64,000 bases of DNA from Hypsibius dujardini (Eukaryota; Tardigrada; Eutardigrada; Parachela; Hypsibiidae). Below the pieces are notes generated by a model. It was not told where the DNA came from and did not search any database. It saw only the letters and a program-made list of their open reading frames with translations. Of the stretch, positions 11,743 through 24,017 are shown in pieces. Position 1 is the first letter of the stretch, and each line of letters opens with the position of its first letter. The DNA lies in contig LRSR01013521.1 of NCBI GenBank assembly GCA_001579985.1, positions 1 to 64,000 on the forward strand, given 5' to 3'. Made by a program: the position numbers and the translations under genes.

Positions 11743-13217
11743 AAGACAGAAAGACAGACGATAGGCAGACGGACGAACAAGTAGACAGGCAGGCAGGCAG
11801 TTAGGCAAGCAGACAGGCAGCAGGCAGATAACGATATAAGAGACAACGATATAAGAGACAACGAAAGAGGGTCACAAAACAGGCAGAGGTGCACTCTAAA
11901 ATATTAGAGGTTGGAGACTGACTTACCAAGCGACAATAAAGAGGAACCCGTCAGCAGCCTCAAGGATGAGATGTTTCAACTCCTGATCGGTAAGGAAAGC
12001 AGGCTTGTACTCGGCGCTTGTATTCCCCGTACCTGCGCAATATTTTAAATCAAATTGTGAACGAGGCCAAACACAAATCCGAGAATCACATTTAATCAAA
12101 AGGGGCTCATACATTAGAATTACTTTAACAGATTAGCGTGACGCAAATGGGCGGAAAATTGATACCTATTCCCTCGCACCGCTCCATCCGTTTTCCCTAC
12201 GTACCTCTTAGCGTTTTCATATGTCCCACCGCCATCCGCAAGATCGTTAGTTTATCGGGTTTACGTGCCAGAGCGTTGCAGGTCGGCACCATATCAGACA
12301 ACTCGGTGATATAGGCGGTCATTTTGTTTCGGCGACGGCGCTCAATTTCACTGTGATTCTCTCGAGCGTACCGCTCCTTGTCCTGGATACTCTCCACATC
12401 CTCCATTCTGGGATACTTTCCGGGAGAATGGAAATCACCCAAATTCCGATCTGCAGACGAGTATCTGAAAAGAAAGAACTATTAATAAAACCGCAACAAG
12501 CGAGAGGAAAACCTAAACCTTATTTAAAGCGCCATACATTTTGTCACAAATCAACGGCTACTGGAGTACTGAAAATTGAGAAACCAGCATTCCAGTTTTA
12601 AGCAAAAGGAATGAAAACATTTCTTTCACGCGAAAAGGCAGACAAGAAATTCGGTATGGAGAAAATTGCGGCAGACAGACAGGGAGACCGCCAATCAGAC
12701 AAACAAACAGGCAGGCATTCAATCAGACAGACATACAGACAGATAAACGGAAAAACAGACAGTAGACAGACAGAAGGACAAGCAGGCAGGCAGACACAAA
12801 GACAGATAGACAAATATATGGATATAGAAGAGAGACATACATACAGACAGAGAGACACACAGTAAATAGACAGACAGACAGACGGGGAGACAGACGACAG
12901 AAAGTCAGAAAGACGCAGACAAACAGACAGACACATAGATAGGCAGACGGAAAGAAAAACAAAGAGGCAGAACAATAGACAAGGCTCGATATAGCCGGTC
13001 TCAATCTTGCACAACACCGTTTGCCATCTTTACACTGCTACGCGATCAAAACACCCACAAAACAGAAGTATCAAATGTTCAACTCGCACCCGTCCGGTAA
13101 TCCATCGCTGGACATCTGATACCCCGCATAACCCATATTATTACTCGCCATCCCTCCTCCTCTTCCATCGTAGGGAGCAGCGCCAGCCGACTCGACATGC
13201 CCCATATCCCACTCCAT
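8587..13217 (-). CDS. ARNT: Aryl hydrocarbon receptor nuclear translocator (ARNT/Tango), bHLH-PAS
   Basis: Ten exons on the minus strand: 13217-13090, 12464-12205, 12032-11927, 11548-11338, 11041-10638, 10564-10458, 10117-10033, 9962-9897, 9807-9533 and 9056-8587; all phases agree, giving 703 residues. Order: Gly/Ser-rich N-terminus; bHLH at about 76-128 with the basic DNA-contact stretch [14 protein letters not shown] and helices nearly identical to animal ARNT ([25 protein letters not shown]); PAS-A starting with [24 protein letters not shown] including [18 protein letters not shown] and [20 protein letters not shown]; then a long Gln/Ser/Gly/Pro-rich activation tail ending in [16 protein letters not shown], comparable to the acidic/aromatic end of ARNT. 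Family role: nuclear class II partner of AhR, HIF-alpha, Sim and Trachealess, binding E-box/XRE sites. The LARKPDKLT core and PAS sequence fit ARNT better than BMAL. The exon 8 donor at 9896 (GTATGA) is chosen over one at 9901 because only it keeps frame. Introns carry large CAGA/CTGT arrays. Confidence 0.95.
9434..9478. repeat. (AATC)n microsatellite
   Basis: About eleven uninterrupted AATC units in ARNT intron 9. AATC/TTGA is the second most common tetranucleotide in the window, with shorter runs near 2680, 17195, 33985 and 36118. Confidence 0.9.
10177..10380. repeat. (CAGA/CAGG)n microsatellite in ARNT intron 6
   Basis: About 200 bp of CAGA units mixed with CAGG and ATAG variants, filling much of the intron between exons 6 and 7. 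Confidence 0.9.
11103..11270. repeat. (CTGT/CTGC/CAGT)n simple repeat in ARNT intron 4
   Basis: Degenerate CTGT, CTGC and CAGT tetranucleotides on the plus strand, opposite in orientation to the CAGA array of the next intron upstream in the gene. Confidence 0.8.
11674..11830. repeat. (CAGA)n microsatellite in ARNT intron 3
   Basis: Near-pure CAGA core (about 11696-11760) with CAGG-rich flanks, followed by two copies of acgatataagagaca. Confidence 0.9.
12672..12985. repeat. Degenerate (CAGA)n repeat in ARNT intron 1
   Basis: About 310 bp of degenerate CAGA-type units between ARNT exons 1 and 2. Confidence 0.85.
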
Positions 13218-14985
13218 ATCTCCCCGCAAAATGAAAATCAGGACGCACCCACGAACGAGAGCCCCGAGCAAAAACCCGCCAACGACCACGTCACACAAAA
13301 AAGTGCCAAAAAATATATACTATATGATGAGCAGGCCGATGCGCACCAAAAAACATCTGCCGCAGCAGCGACTAAACAGCCAAAGTCCTCAGCCTGTCCC
13401 AACAATACAAGAATGCACACCGGATGGGCTGAAGAGCGGCCCACTTGAAGCGACAATTAATTTCTCACGAGCTGAGCGCACAAAAAAAAGACAACAGCGG
13501 GAAAAAATACCGTAAGCCCGCCGACGGATCATCAGCCGCCGCGGAGAAGAAAGCAACATAATAGGAGAAACACAAAACCGCAGTTTGTCTGTAATTGTGA
13601 GCAGACGACGACGGCGCGATGAGCTCGCTCACTCTTAAAAGACACAATTCCCTCAGTCAAAGATACACACGTATACATACACACACATATATATATATAA
13701 TATCTGCCAGACTAATTCCTTTTCACCGGGCCGGGGGCCCTTCCGGTCGATAGAGAAAAGGGAATATAATGCACAGGAGAGATACAGGGCAGATGCACTT
13801 GTACGAATACGCCTTCATCATATTCACACCGCAAATCGATAAGGCGGTCTTTCGCCGGTTAGTGTGTCTGCCTGTCTGTCTGCCTGCCTGTCTGCCTGTC
13901 CAAGTCAATCTGCAAAACGCAGCAGGTAAACGTCTACCCTCGATCTCTCTCTCGCACCTCCCTAGGTCTCGACGGCCACCAATCCTGCGGGAAACCTCTC
14001 CTCAATCATCATCCCTCATTTGCTTCGTCCCGCCGCTGCTGCTGCTGCTGCTGGACCGGCATGGAAGAAACGAGGGGAGACGGATGAGTTGATAGGAGAG
14101 CTTTATTAGCAGTGACTGGTGAGGGTTTGAACTGGATTGCTACCTAATAAAATCTCCCTCCTCCCCGTCTCCGCCTCCTCCGTCTTCCTCTTCTGAGTCC
14201 GAGGGGACCGCAGTTTCCGTCGGCACCATCAATCCCCCCCCCCGAAAATGAACGGGACGGATGATTGCAAAATCGATATACGGAACGTATTGGATATCTA
14301 ATGATGTCCCCCCTCATCCTCCCTAGTCGCTCTTTCTCACTCCTTTCGGATGGTTGATCGCTCTGCGGTTTACGTGGAGATCGCCGTCAAATTGATATGG
14401 AGACGATGCGTCAAGAAGTCGCGGTTCTCTCCAATCGACCTGCTGCTGCGGGGTGTTCACAGGTTCGGAAGATCGTCACGTCGTGACCACTCCGATGACG
14501 GGGGATGGTAGACACGGTAATCACGTCTGGAATGGTCCGCGGCGGCGCAGCAACAGCTTCCGGTGAGGAAGGATTAGAGGTCGGTAGGCAGAAGTTGAGG
14601 CAACGCGCACAATTGGTCGAATTGAATTATATATACTTACATCTACAGAGTGCTTCACCTTTCTCGAAATGACGAGAATAAGACGTGTGTTTACATCTTT
14701 TCATGGGAAGGTGCGTGGCCGGATCCTTCGCGTTGCTGGTCCGCGCCCACGGCTTGAGGAGGATCCGCGGCGGCATTTCAGTATGAATACCGGAGTGCAT
14801 ACAGGATATATACACAGAATTACGCTGCAATTTCCCCAATTGGGCTTTTCCTGTGACGTAGAAGCCACCGATTTCTCTCCAGGGAGCCGGAGGTGTGCTG
14901 CGGAAAGAAGTGCTCTTGAGTCTTGATCGGCTGCTGCTGTTCCGTAAAAGCACGCGACGCGTATTACCGGTACCCTGTGCACACT

Positions 14986-15077
14986 GTGTCAAACAAGCCA
15001 ATCAAGCGATCAATCGACCACCGTGTGTGTGCCAAGTGTGTGTCAAACAAGCCAATCAATCGATCAATCGACCACCG
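14986..15077. repeat. Short tandem duplication (period about 51 bp)
   Basis: Two close copies of a unit containing gtcaaacaagccaatcaa and gatcaatcgaccaccg, at about 14987-15022 and 15040-15077, separated by GT-rich sequence. Confidence 0.75.
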
Positions 15078-15620
15078 CAAGTAGACTGACCACTGACCAG
15101 GTGGAAAACAGCACCAGCAGAGGAGACAATCAAACTCCAACTACCTATTCAATCCTTCATGATGTTCGTAATACGGCTTCCTATATCAAACTTTCAAGTG
15201 TCTGGATTAGTACTGTAGCACTCTAAATTCTCGATGAACAACAGTGTGGGAGACGAATCTTCCGGCTATAATCCATGAATGATGCGCCTCAAAAATTGGT
15301 GAACATGATATCTGTCGAATCATGAAAGGAGGACAATTGTGACTTGCGAGATTACATGTACAACACCGAAGCCAATGGCCTCCACGGCCCATCTGACAAA
15401 ATCATTTCGCAAAGCTGCATGAGCTTAACAAACCGAACAACTTCCTCTGCGCAAGCTAATGTTACCTTATAAATTGCAGTAATTCCCCTGTCAAAAGACT
15501 GCCACAGCCTGCACGATAACTTTGAAGACTTGGTCGTAGTGAGATGGAAGAAAAACATCCTCAAGAGATTTGAAAAAAAAAGAAAGAAAAAAGATGTATA
15601 GTCGCATTTGCATCAATCAA

Positions 15621-15748
15621 CATCCCATCCCGCGCATACCTCACTCACCATCCATCCCATCCCGCGCATACCTCACTCACTATCCATCCCATCTCACGCA
15701 TGCCTCACTCACTATCCATCCTATCCCAGGCATGCCTCACTCACTATC
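15621..15748. repeat. 32-bp minisatellite, four copies
   Basis: The marker cctcactcac recurs at 15639, 15671, 15703 and 15735, an exact 32-bp period. Units have the form catcccatcccgcgca plus tacctcactcactatc with point differences. It translates without stops in two frames because the period is not a multiple of three, which produces spurious open frames. Confidence 0.9.
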
Positions 15749-16859
15749 CATTCCTTAATACCAATTCACAATTCACACGCTGCGCAAAGTTATGACTGAT
15801 ACTTGACCTAGAGGACAATGAAATCTAATCTCCCCCTGACATATGAGGTCATTGAAGTCATACCCGAAACAAAGCTGACCTCTCAACACACAGCACAAGG
15901 AAAAGTTCATTCATACCGCAGAAACACAACAGACATCATCTTGAGACTAGACAGCAGAGTTGAACTCGACTGACTCATAAAGCAAACTCCCTGTAAGCAG
16001 CCACCTAACTTGGACAGCGACCACACAGGGAATCTGCCTAATTCGGCCTAAAAGATGCAGCACATCTGAGCCGTTTGTAACATACCTTTCAAAAATCCGT
16101 TTTCAGCCACCGAATTCCCGGTTTGCAACAGAAAATTGAATGCACTTCAGCTTCCTAATAATTTCCCTACAGACATCTCGCAATGTGCAATGGAGAAATC
16201 CAAGCGCTTTCCATCCGAAATCGTTGCAGAAGAGGAGAGTCCTTTCGGAAGAGAATTAGGTCAATGGCACCGCAAAAATCTCCGTCATGTATTCCAGCCA
16301 GCAGCATGAAGAGACTGTTCAATCGTCAAGAGGGGCAGACTGAAGGATGCCACTTCTTGCCCATAAAATATCGCGATATTGCGTGCGAAAGAGCCGAATT
16401 TTTCTAAAGTGTTTTGGATGCTCGCAGGTCGTTCATCATCTCGCTGTGTGTGCAACGAGCGAGAGAGAGAGAGAGAGATGCAGCGCTGGGGGGAGATTGA
16501 TCGTAAACGGCTGTGCGAGTTGAGTGAGTCGAGTCAGGTGTGAGTTGCCCGTCGGCGTGCTTTGAAAGCGAGGATCAGATGACTCGAGTCACGGTTGTTA
16601 GCCGGCCGTTGATTGCTCTATGAGGGTTTAGGTAAATTGGTTGATTGGCTGACAATTTTTGGGGTTTAAATTACACATGGCCGGACAGTTTGAGCAAGGA
16701 GGCGTTTACCCGATAAAAAAAATCCCCGGCCTTTTAGCGTGGCCAATGCGGCGTAGCGGTCAAGCGTCGTTAATCGGTGATTGTTGTGTGCTGTGTTTTA
16801 CCGCACACGTTTTACCACCGCGTACACGCTTACGGCGATTTGCATGACGGTTCCCAGAT

Positions 16860-16890
<31 letters not shown>

Positions 16891-17592
16891 GTGAATGCCG
16901 CGTCGATTGTAACCTGAAACTTACATCTCTACCACCATTCTGTTAAAGTAAAAGAGCAGCCTGAGCCAACCGAGGCGAATCCTCGAAATACATGCAAATC
17001 AGCTCATTTCTAGTTTATATACTCGTACTGATTCTATAAATGATCAAATTTCAATTGCATGTGCGAGCGATACGGTAGAATCGAACAATCAATGAGCTGT
17101 TCGGTAGGGTGTAAAATAGAAGTTCGGCAACGACGAATGGTGTTGAATAATGAATGAATCAAGCGGAAGTCTGTAGGTTGGATTAGTTGTCAATCAAATC
17201 AATCAATCAACCGCTAAAATTTCTCACTACAGCCTAGCTCAGCAAATGTGATTTCAGTTGCCTGTCGCAGTTCAGATTCCTTTCGGTTGGTCTGACCGTT
17301 TTTGTTATTCAGTTGCTACATGATTTTCATCCATTCGTCTAGTAAGAGTAGTACAGAATTTCTAAAAATTCAATCCTGAATAATGCAAGTGGCACCGACG
17401 ATGGCTTAATTTCTACTCTCAGGATTAAACCCTTCACAGTCACCTGTGACTCATACAGTACTCTCTCATAATGGAAAATCCCTTTGATTGATAATCAGGT
17501 CCAATGTGCTGCTGCCTCGATGACGCCGTGAGTGGGGAGCCTTTTTGCTATCTTTTTTAGAACATAAACCACGTCGGAATTTTCCATTTCAG

Positions 17593-20500
17593 ATGTCCGA
17601 ATCCCACCCGAACCCATCAGGAGAAGGAGCGAACGAATTTTTAACGGACGTCCCGTATAGTTTTGAATCAGTCAATCAATCAACGGCAGGGTGTCTTTAC
17701 CGGGACTCAACGGAATTCCCCTCGGAAATCTCGGCTGAATTTTCGTCGGTCTTTCAAGAAGGATCTGCGTTTTTTCAGAATTCTGTTACAGAACTAACAG
17801 AAGAATCCTTGCGAAATCCTTTTAACGGACCGGCACAAGAGACCATGCGGATTTCCTGCACATGGTTCACGGCGTGGAGTTCATTGAGGTTTGTCCATTG
17901 ATTGATCGATCGCTTTATTCATCAGCTGATTGATTTGCTTGTTTAAGATTGATTGGTTGCTTGATTGAATACATTGTGAATACATCTTATTTGCCACACA
18001 CTCGAGTAAAAAAAAAGTTGTAAATAAGATTCCATATTTCCGGTATTCAAAATAATGTTTAGATAAAATCAAGTACTTATACTACTTATATTAACTAGCC
18101 TAATATTTACTACCTTATGTATTTAGAATGCGTTTAATGGTGTTAATAAAATATCTCTATTATTTTTGCGATATACATTAGGTAAGAGTATATTATATAT
18201 TTATTTAAATTAAAGGTCTGTTGTTTCGCCCGTAAAAATTTTTTTTTTAATATAGTTAGACTTAGACATCACTTATTGGCTGGTTGGTTTTCAGGACTGC
18301 CGTGGGCAACAATCTGGAGCACTTTGCCATCCGGACGCCGGCACACGAACGGAGGACCAACCGCTTCTATCAGTGCTTCCATCAACTGGAGGAGCACACA
18401 CGAGCGATGCAACCTGCGATTGATTTGCTCAACCTGAATGCTCATAAGTACGACTTCGACAACGTCCCCGCGAACGGATTTCGGAGCTTGCTGTCTGTGA
18501 CGGATGCTTGCATGTGCCGGCTCGTCCAGAAGTCGCGGGATATTGAGCGACAGCGGGAAGATTTTCTGTTTCGGAAGAATTTTCATCTGCGAAGCCTGGA
18601 GGAATATACGAAAATCTTAGGTAACATCATCATGGTCAACGTGCTCAGCTTCTTGAATATCTTTAATTTATTTAAACAACATTGTATTGTAAGTTGTCAC
18701 TATTTCTGTCCATTTTTTTATCAGGCGCTTTGCGGAAGATGCTTGACTACGCCAGCCATATGATGCAACTTGGCGACAACACCGGTTCGCTCTTTCCCAA
18801 AGAAGGCAGCAAACTGATTGAGGAGTGGTTCAAGGAGGTCGAAACGATGAATCAAGAGGTCTTCTACGGGCGGAGCTTGGGATTTCAGTATGCTTCCTCC
18901 GTTCATCGTATGCTGCAGACGGTCGTTCTGGCAATGGCAGTATGCGCTGACACCTACCGATCCTGGGAGAAGTGGAAGCCGGGATCGGCCAAGTTGGCTA
19001 CCACCATTCCCAACATGTTCACCACGACGAGATTCGTTATGAGACCGGAATTGAGGGCGAAGCAGATTGTCCACACCACGCGGAATTGTGATATTAACTT
19101 CTGCAAGCAGTTTTGGGGATTGCTGGAAGCGAGTTATCTTCAGGTAAGTAACCTTGAGGAAATTTATGCGATCTGTCTGTTTGTCTGTATGAGCAAATGC
19201 TCATATAGACAAACAGACAGACGGACAATTAAAGTCTTATTTATATTGTCCACTGTGCTCTCAGTCAGGTTTCAACTGGATCTTACCTTCTGTTGCCGTC
19301 AATGAAGTCATTGAACTGCCACCAGAGATGATCGAGGTGACCGGTATCGCTGGAAAAAATATCTTCGTGAAACCACCTAGCTATTCCAAGCCTATTTTCA
19401 CTCGGTTTATAAGTGATGTTGAGGTGAGTGACTGGTAACATCCGCTACCCTTCTGACTACATCAGACATCGTTATACTTGTACTGTAGCGACGCGATTCT
19501 AAGGCGCAACACAAACTGCGTTTCCGTATATATGACCCCATGTGCGCGTACAAAACCACCTACCCACTGAAATGCGCCTCAGTTTTCAATCAAGCAACTT
19601 ACCGTCGGAGTGGTAGGCAAACAGCCCGGGGGCGTGGCTACAGCTGCGCCTTAGAATTGCGTTACTGGAATGGGCACTGGAATGGGCCACTTGACTTTCC
19701 CGTACCCTGGAATACTGGAATCAGAACTTCCACGCAGATTTTGGTTATCATCAAGATCCCAAACGACAGAGAACAATCGATAACCCGATGGAACGCGTTT
19801 CAGATAGGAAAAAAGTTGTGGAAACATGTTTAGCAAACGAAATGATTGGACAGTTGGAGAAAGCTCATTATAGAGGACGCTGACTATCCAGTGACTGATC
19901 ATTTTCGATAAATTTGCGACAGAGCGCCCCCTGCCGCCCGGTGGCCCATTCCAGGGCCCTTCCCTCATACTTTATGAGTACTGCATGATTCACATTTTGA
20001 CATACCGTAGAGCTCAAACGGAGAGGGACAAAGCAGGACTTTATCCTCTTCTCTCATTTTTCACTGCCACGGCGGAGGTTTCATTGCTCAATCCAGCAAA
20101 GCTCACGAGAGTTACCTTTTAAAGTGGGCGAAGGACTTGAAGTTGCCCATTTTTTCCATCGATTATGCCCTTGCTCCTGAGGAGCCTTATCCGAAGGGCC
20201 TGGACGAAGTTGTCTATGCGTATGCGTGGGCGTTAAAGAACTGTGAGCGGCTTGGTACGTGTCTGACAGTTTTGTTTCAGCTTTGTTCAAGATATCCCAT
20301 ATGTTTTATGTTTTTTGATCATGTTTTTAATCTGCAGGATGGACAGGAGAAAAAGTCTGCTTCGTCGGTGACTCCGCTGGCGGAAACCTCGTTGTAGCTG
20401 CAGCATTGAAAATTTTCTGCAAGGGCTTACCATCTCCAACCGGAATTCTGGCGGCCTACGGCGCCTTTCTGGTTCAGTACACGCCTGTACGTTTACGGGC

Positions 20501-21097
20501 GGATGACTAGCGCTCTTAGGGTCTCGTTAATTTTATCTCTTTTAAAGAGTCCCAGTCGACTTCTTTGTCTCATGGACCCGCTCCTTCCTATGGGAATTCT
20601 GACGAGGTGTTTGGCTGCTTATGCCGGCATTCGCGAACCCTCCTGTGTGGGCCAAGTGCAGGGAGCGAACGATAAAGTTTTGCATGAGAATCTCGAGGAG
20701 GAGTCCGCGAACGGTGCTGGAGGAGACGTGACTGCTGGTCAATTGAAAAGAGGTCTCAGTACGGATCAACAGGCACCAGGGAACTTGAGGAACTCGTCTT
20801 CTTCCGTTGGGGACTTGCATCGAAAAAATGGGTTCCGTCCACAGACGTCCACTCCCTCGACATCTGAGCGAGACTTCTGCATGAACGGTGATGCCATGGA
20901 TGGTTCACCGTTAACGCCTGGAACACCATCAACACCACCTGAGCCTCAGGTGGGCAGTCGCTGGTTCGGACGAACTGTTTCTGGATTTTTCAAGAATCTT
21001 CAAGCCAAACCGGTTCAGGTAATTAATTGGGTGGCTATAAAACTCTCGGATGCAGTGCGTGAAAGATGGACGAACGAACGAACGAACGAACGAACGG

Positions 21098-21173
<76 letters not shown>

Positions 21174-21950
21174 GTCGAGTATCAAGTAAACAGACTGAAA
21201 GACGGACAACCACAGGAAAGCAGACAGAGGGAGGAACAGACAGACACATACAAGCCGATAAAATGTAACATCTGCAAGCTGTCTAGATTGCCACTTTTCC
21301 GTTTCCAGATTGGTGACGCCATCTCGTCGATTGAGGATCCCCAGCAGCCGTACACACCGGAAGACAAGCGCCGGATGCGTGGTTCGGATAAAGTGGAACC
21401 GCTGCCACGGTATAACTTTGCTTCGGTTTCCGTGGAAGACCCCTTCCTCTCCCCGTTACTCGCAGAAGACCACATTCTGATTGGTTTACCCCCTGTTCAT
21501 CTTGTGGTAAGGTTTCAGTGGTGCTTTGCTGTACAACTTTACTGGGAGATGATAACCAGTTCTCCTGTCTCTAGGCCTGTCATTTGGATCCTCTCCTGGA
21601 CGATTCAATCAGTAAGTAGATCGTGTTTTTCACTCTCGATAGTGTGAGTTCCTCTCATTGATTTCTGCTCCAGGTTTCGCGCGTCGCCTTAGGCAGCTGA
21701 ATAAGCCGGTAGGATTAGACGTGATGAACCACCTGGTAAGGATTGCATGAATATAGCCGCCTTGATTTCCCTTTTATCCACGTCAGTGTTTCTTTCCATG
21801 CTTAGGCAAACATACTTTTTTTCTCATTTTTAGCCTCATGGATTTCTCAATTTTTCTCTGCTGAGCGCAGAAGCAGCGGACGCTACAGCTCTTTGCGCCC
21901 GACGTATTCAGGAGATATTGGGAATTGAGACACCCCAACCGGATCAATGA
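17593..21950 (+). CDS. LIPE: Hormone-sensitive lipase (neutral acylglycerol/cholesteryl ester hydrolase)
   Basis: Eleven exons: 17593-17888, 18295-18620, 18725-19143, 19265-19423, 20011-20254, 20338-20486, 20548-21018, 21309-21506, 21575-21611, 21674-21735 and 21834-21950; phases agree throughout, giving 825 residues (human short form about 775). The N-terminal HSL_N domain (about 20-390) includes NNLEHFAIRTPAHERRTNRF and EVFYGRSLGFQYA. The alpha/beta-hydrolase domain has the oxyanion motif HGGG (420-423), the nucleophile motif GDSAGG (Ser494), the acid in HLDPLLDDS (Asp759) and the base in PHGF (His789), so the triad is complete. Between MDPLLPMG and the last strands lies a Ser/Thr-rich regulatory insertion (about 560-690) as in vertebrate HSL. 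Known role: cytosolic and lipid-droplet diacylglycerol/cholesteryl ester hydrolysis, switched on by PKA. The ATG lies directly after a 3' splice-like ttttccatttcag, so an upstream non-coding exon or a trans-spliced leader is possible. Confidence 0.95.
20548..21018 (+). other. HSL regulatory module exon (Ser/Thr-rich insertion)
   Basis: Exon 7 encodes residues 532-688. It begins with the conserved SPSRLLCLMDPLLPMG and then a low-complexity stretch rich in Gly, Ser, Thr and Pro, with candidate basophilic kinase sites such as KRGLS (Ser602) and RNSSSS. Vertebrate HSL carries its PKA/AMPK sites at the same place, but the sites themselves are not aligned here. Confidence 0.6.
21061..21258. repeat. 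(GAAC)n then (CAGA)n array in HSL intron 7
   Basis: Four GAAC units, then GACG and GACA tetranucleotides, then a near-pure CAGA run to about 21175, with degenerate units beyond. The array reaches to within about 55 bp of exon 8. Confidence 0.9.
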
Positions 21951-24017
21951 AGAACGGTCAGCCTCCGTGAATTCCCGTACTTTTCCGAATTTCGTTTTCC
22001 CTTAACTTTCTCATCGACACTGACTGCCGTGCTGTAACAGAATATATAGTATTTATTAGACTATTCTTGTCGCTTGATCGTTAATTATCTCTCGGCGGTA
22101 CTAGTAACTGGCAATTGGTTGTAGCTCTCCGGTGTGTTTAGCTTACAATGACGTATGCCAGTACTGAAGTACCGGTACAAAATTCACTCTTCTGATTGAC
22201 ACAACGAGCATCACGTACATACATGAAAATCCAATAATTGTTGACGCATCATTAGTCCTCTAGTCCGAAAGGTCATGGCTGTTACTTGTTTGCCGTCTTA
22301 CGCCGAAATTTAATCCCTACGGCCCGACCCGAACCATGAACGGAGCCCGACAAAACCGAACCGAAATTGTTTATTTTGCCCGAACCGAACCCGAACCCGA
22401 TCCGAAACCCGAAAAAGGGCATTTACAGTACCGAAAAACAACTTATTAAATAGGAATTTCAGAAATCTTGCGCTTTTGGCCAATCTTACGGAGGGACTTG
22501 TTAATGTTACAAAACAACGGCTTCTCAAAGGATCGGAATGGTCTTTCAACTGGGATGGTCTTCGTCCACAAGTCCCAATGCGATGCCATTAAACAATAGT
22601 CCACTTCATAATATACAGATTTATATATGTATGTATAATATTGTCTGGAAGTGCACTCGTTGAAAGAATACCGCGCTCGGATCGCAGTATTCTTTTTTTC
22701 TGTTTTGTTGACTATTTTAAAAAAAAGGGTCCGCTAGCTTGCGTAGAATATTGTAGAGGCGTCAAATAAAACGGAAATAGTTTCGTTTACTCGCTTACTA
22801 TTCATAGACTGGTCAGGTAGTTTAAGGTAGTGACCATGATCTTTTCATTGACTGTGCATTGATTTTCCATATACTCAACGAGTGTATGGTTAGTCTATGC
22901 CGAGCTGGTGAAAGGTCTGCATTCATTCATGGATGCATGGACCACTTCTCATTACGTTGTTAGGCACTTCTCAAACGGTATTTTCAGTGTGGGTCAGACT
23001 GGCCCCTGCCAGTCAAACTTCCCCGACCATTCCCGACCCGACAGTCGTTTTTCCCGAAAGCTTTTTTCGGGCTTCGGAATTTTTTCGGAACCCGAAAAAT
23101 TTCGGCGCAGGACTGCTTGTTTGTCACTGACATAGCCTCGTGATTATTCTCCGCTCGTGGTTCTGCGAAATATACATATATATATATACATTCAGCCTTT
23201 TACGACAGATGGGCGTCGAATAGAATAATAGAATTTAGTGTGTATGCGATCTGTGATGATAATTCAGATCGTAAAATATTGCCCACTACGCCTGTCTTTC
23301 GATTACTGTAGTCTCGACCACTTGGTGCCAGTTTTGAATGACCTCCGTATATTATGACTGCAGGGTAGCACAGTGTATGCAGGCATAATATACGGGTGGG
23401 TCTAGAAATTGGCACCAAATGTTCGAGACTCTACAGTATCTTCACTTGCTCGAACACTGAGCTGCGGCCGGCGCACTGGTATGAGGGAAACCATAAATAC
23501 CCCGAAGGGAATACTGGTAAAGTGAAAAAAAATCATAAATCAGATCGTACAATGGTCAACCATCGCGGAATGCCAAATTGCTAATTAATTTAATGGCGCA
23601 AAAAAATTCGTTTGTTTTATCGCTTTTTCTCCGCGCGCCTAAGTGCATCTGCGAGTGAGTCTCTAAGCCAAGTTGCCGTAGTTGGACACACACACCAGTA
23701 CGTAGTTACTGTAATTTTTCGTTTCGTCTTCGGAATTACACTGCACATACGGAGAGGACTTGGCAGATTTATGAAAGAGCGGTAGTCCATTAATTAAAAC
23801 TTCTTCTAATGTTTTGGAAAATCGTTAATATATTATTTGACGATTACTCTAATTATTCTTAAGCCGAAAGTAGTTCGCTCTCTCATCGGGTGTTGCGACA
23901 GTTTACTAGCACATTAATCGGTAAGCATCGACTACCTTACACTGTTTCGTAACCGCGCGGTTTTGATGCGTCCACGCAGGAATCGTAATGGTTTCAGAAA
24001 CGCATGAAATTCAGAGA
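21951..24017. other. Intergenic region with CCGAA-rich tracts and a foldback
   Basis: No gene seen. At 22317-22430 and 23020-23110 there are tracts of CCCGAA/CCGAAC units in mixed orientation, which look like degenerate simple repeat or the ends of an unrecognised element. A 135-bp inverted repeat lies at 23304-23438. An AATAAA at about 22766 could be a distal HSL poly(A) signal, but it is 0.8 kb from the stop. Confidence 0.5.
23304..23438. repeat. Foldback (inverted repeat) of about 135 bp
   Basis: The left arm begins tactgtagtctcgaccactt and the right arm, reverse-complemented, begins tactgtagagtctcgaacat. The arms (about 50 bp each) pair through ttggtgcca and ccgtatattatg around a loop of about 25 bp. 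It may be a very short MITE or a hairpin satellite; no clear target duplication. Confidence 0.7.

Larger units (their letters stand above)
13218..17592. other. Gene-free region between ARNT and hormone-sensitive lipase
   Basis: The 4.4-kb spacer is shared by the divergent ARNT and HSL genes, so both promoters should lie here. I find no coding exon with domain support. Contents: a CTGC run at 14034-14052, a tandem repeat of about 51 bp at 14986-15077, a 32-bp minisatellite at 15621-15748, and GA runs at about 16459-16478 and 16863-16890. Open frames here lack protein-like composition. Untranslated 5' exons of either gene may be hidden here. Confidence 0.5.

Noticed and set aside
14627-15001. 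124-residue minus-strand frame in the ARNT-HSL spacer
   Set aside because: No similarity I can recognise and no supporting signals.
21061-21258. CRISPR-like regular repeats
   Set aside because: Tetranucleotide microsatellite with no spacers; the genome is eukaryotic.
22317-23110. An 800-bp transposon bounded by CCCGAA-rich ends
   Set aside because: The two tracts do not pair as inverted repeats when written out, and no target duplication was found; treated as degenerate simple sequence.
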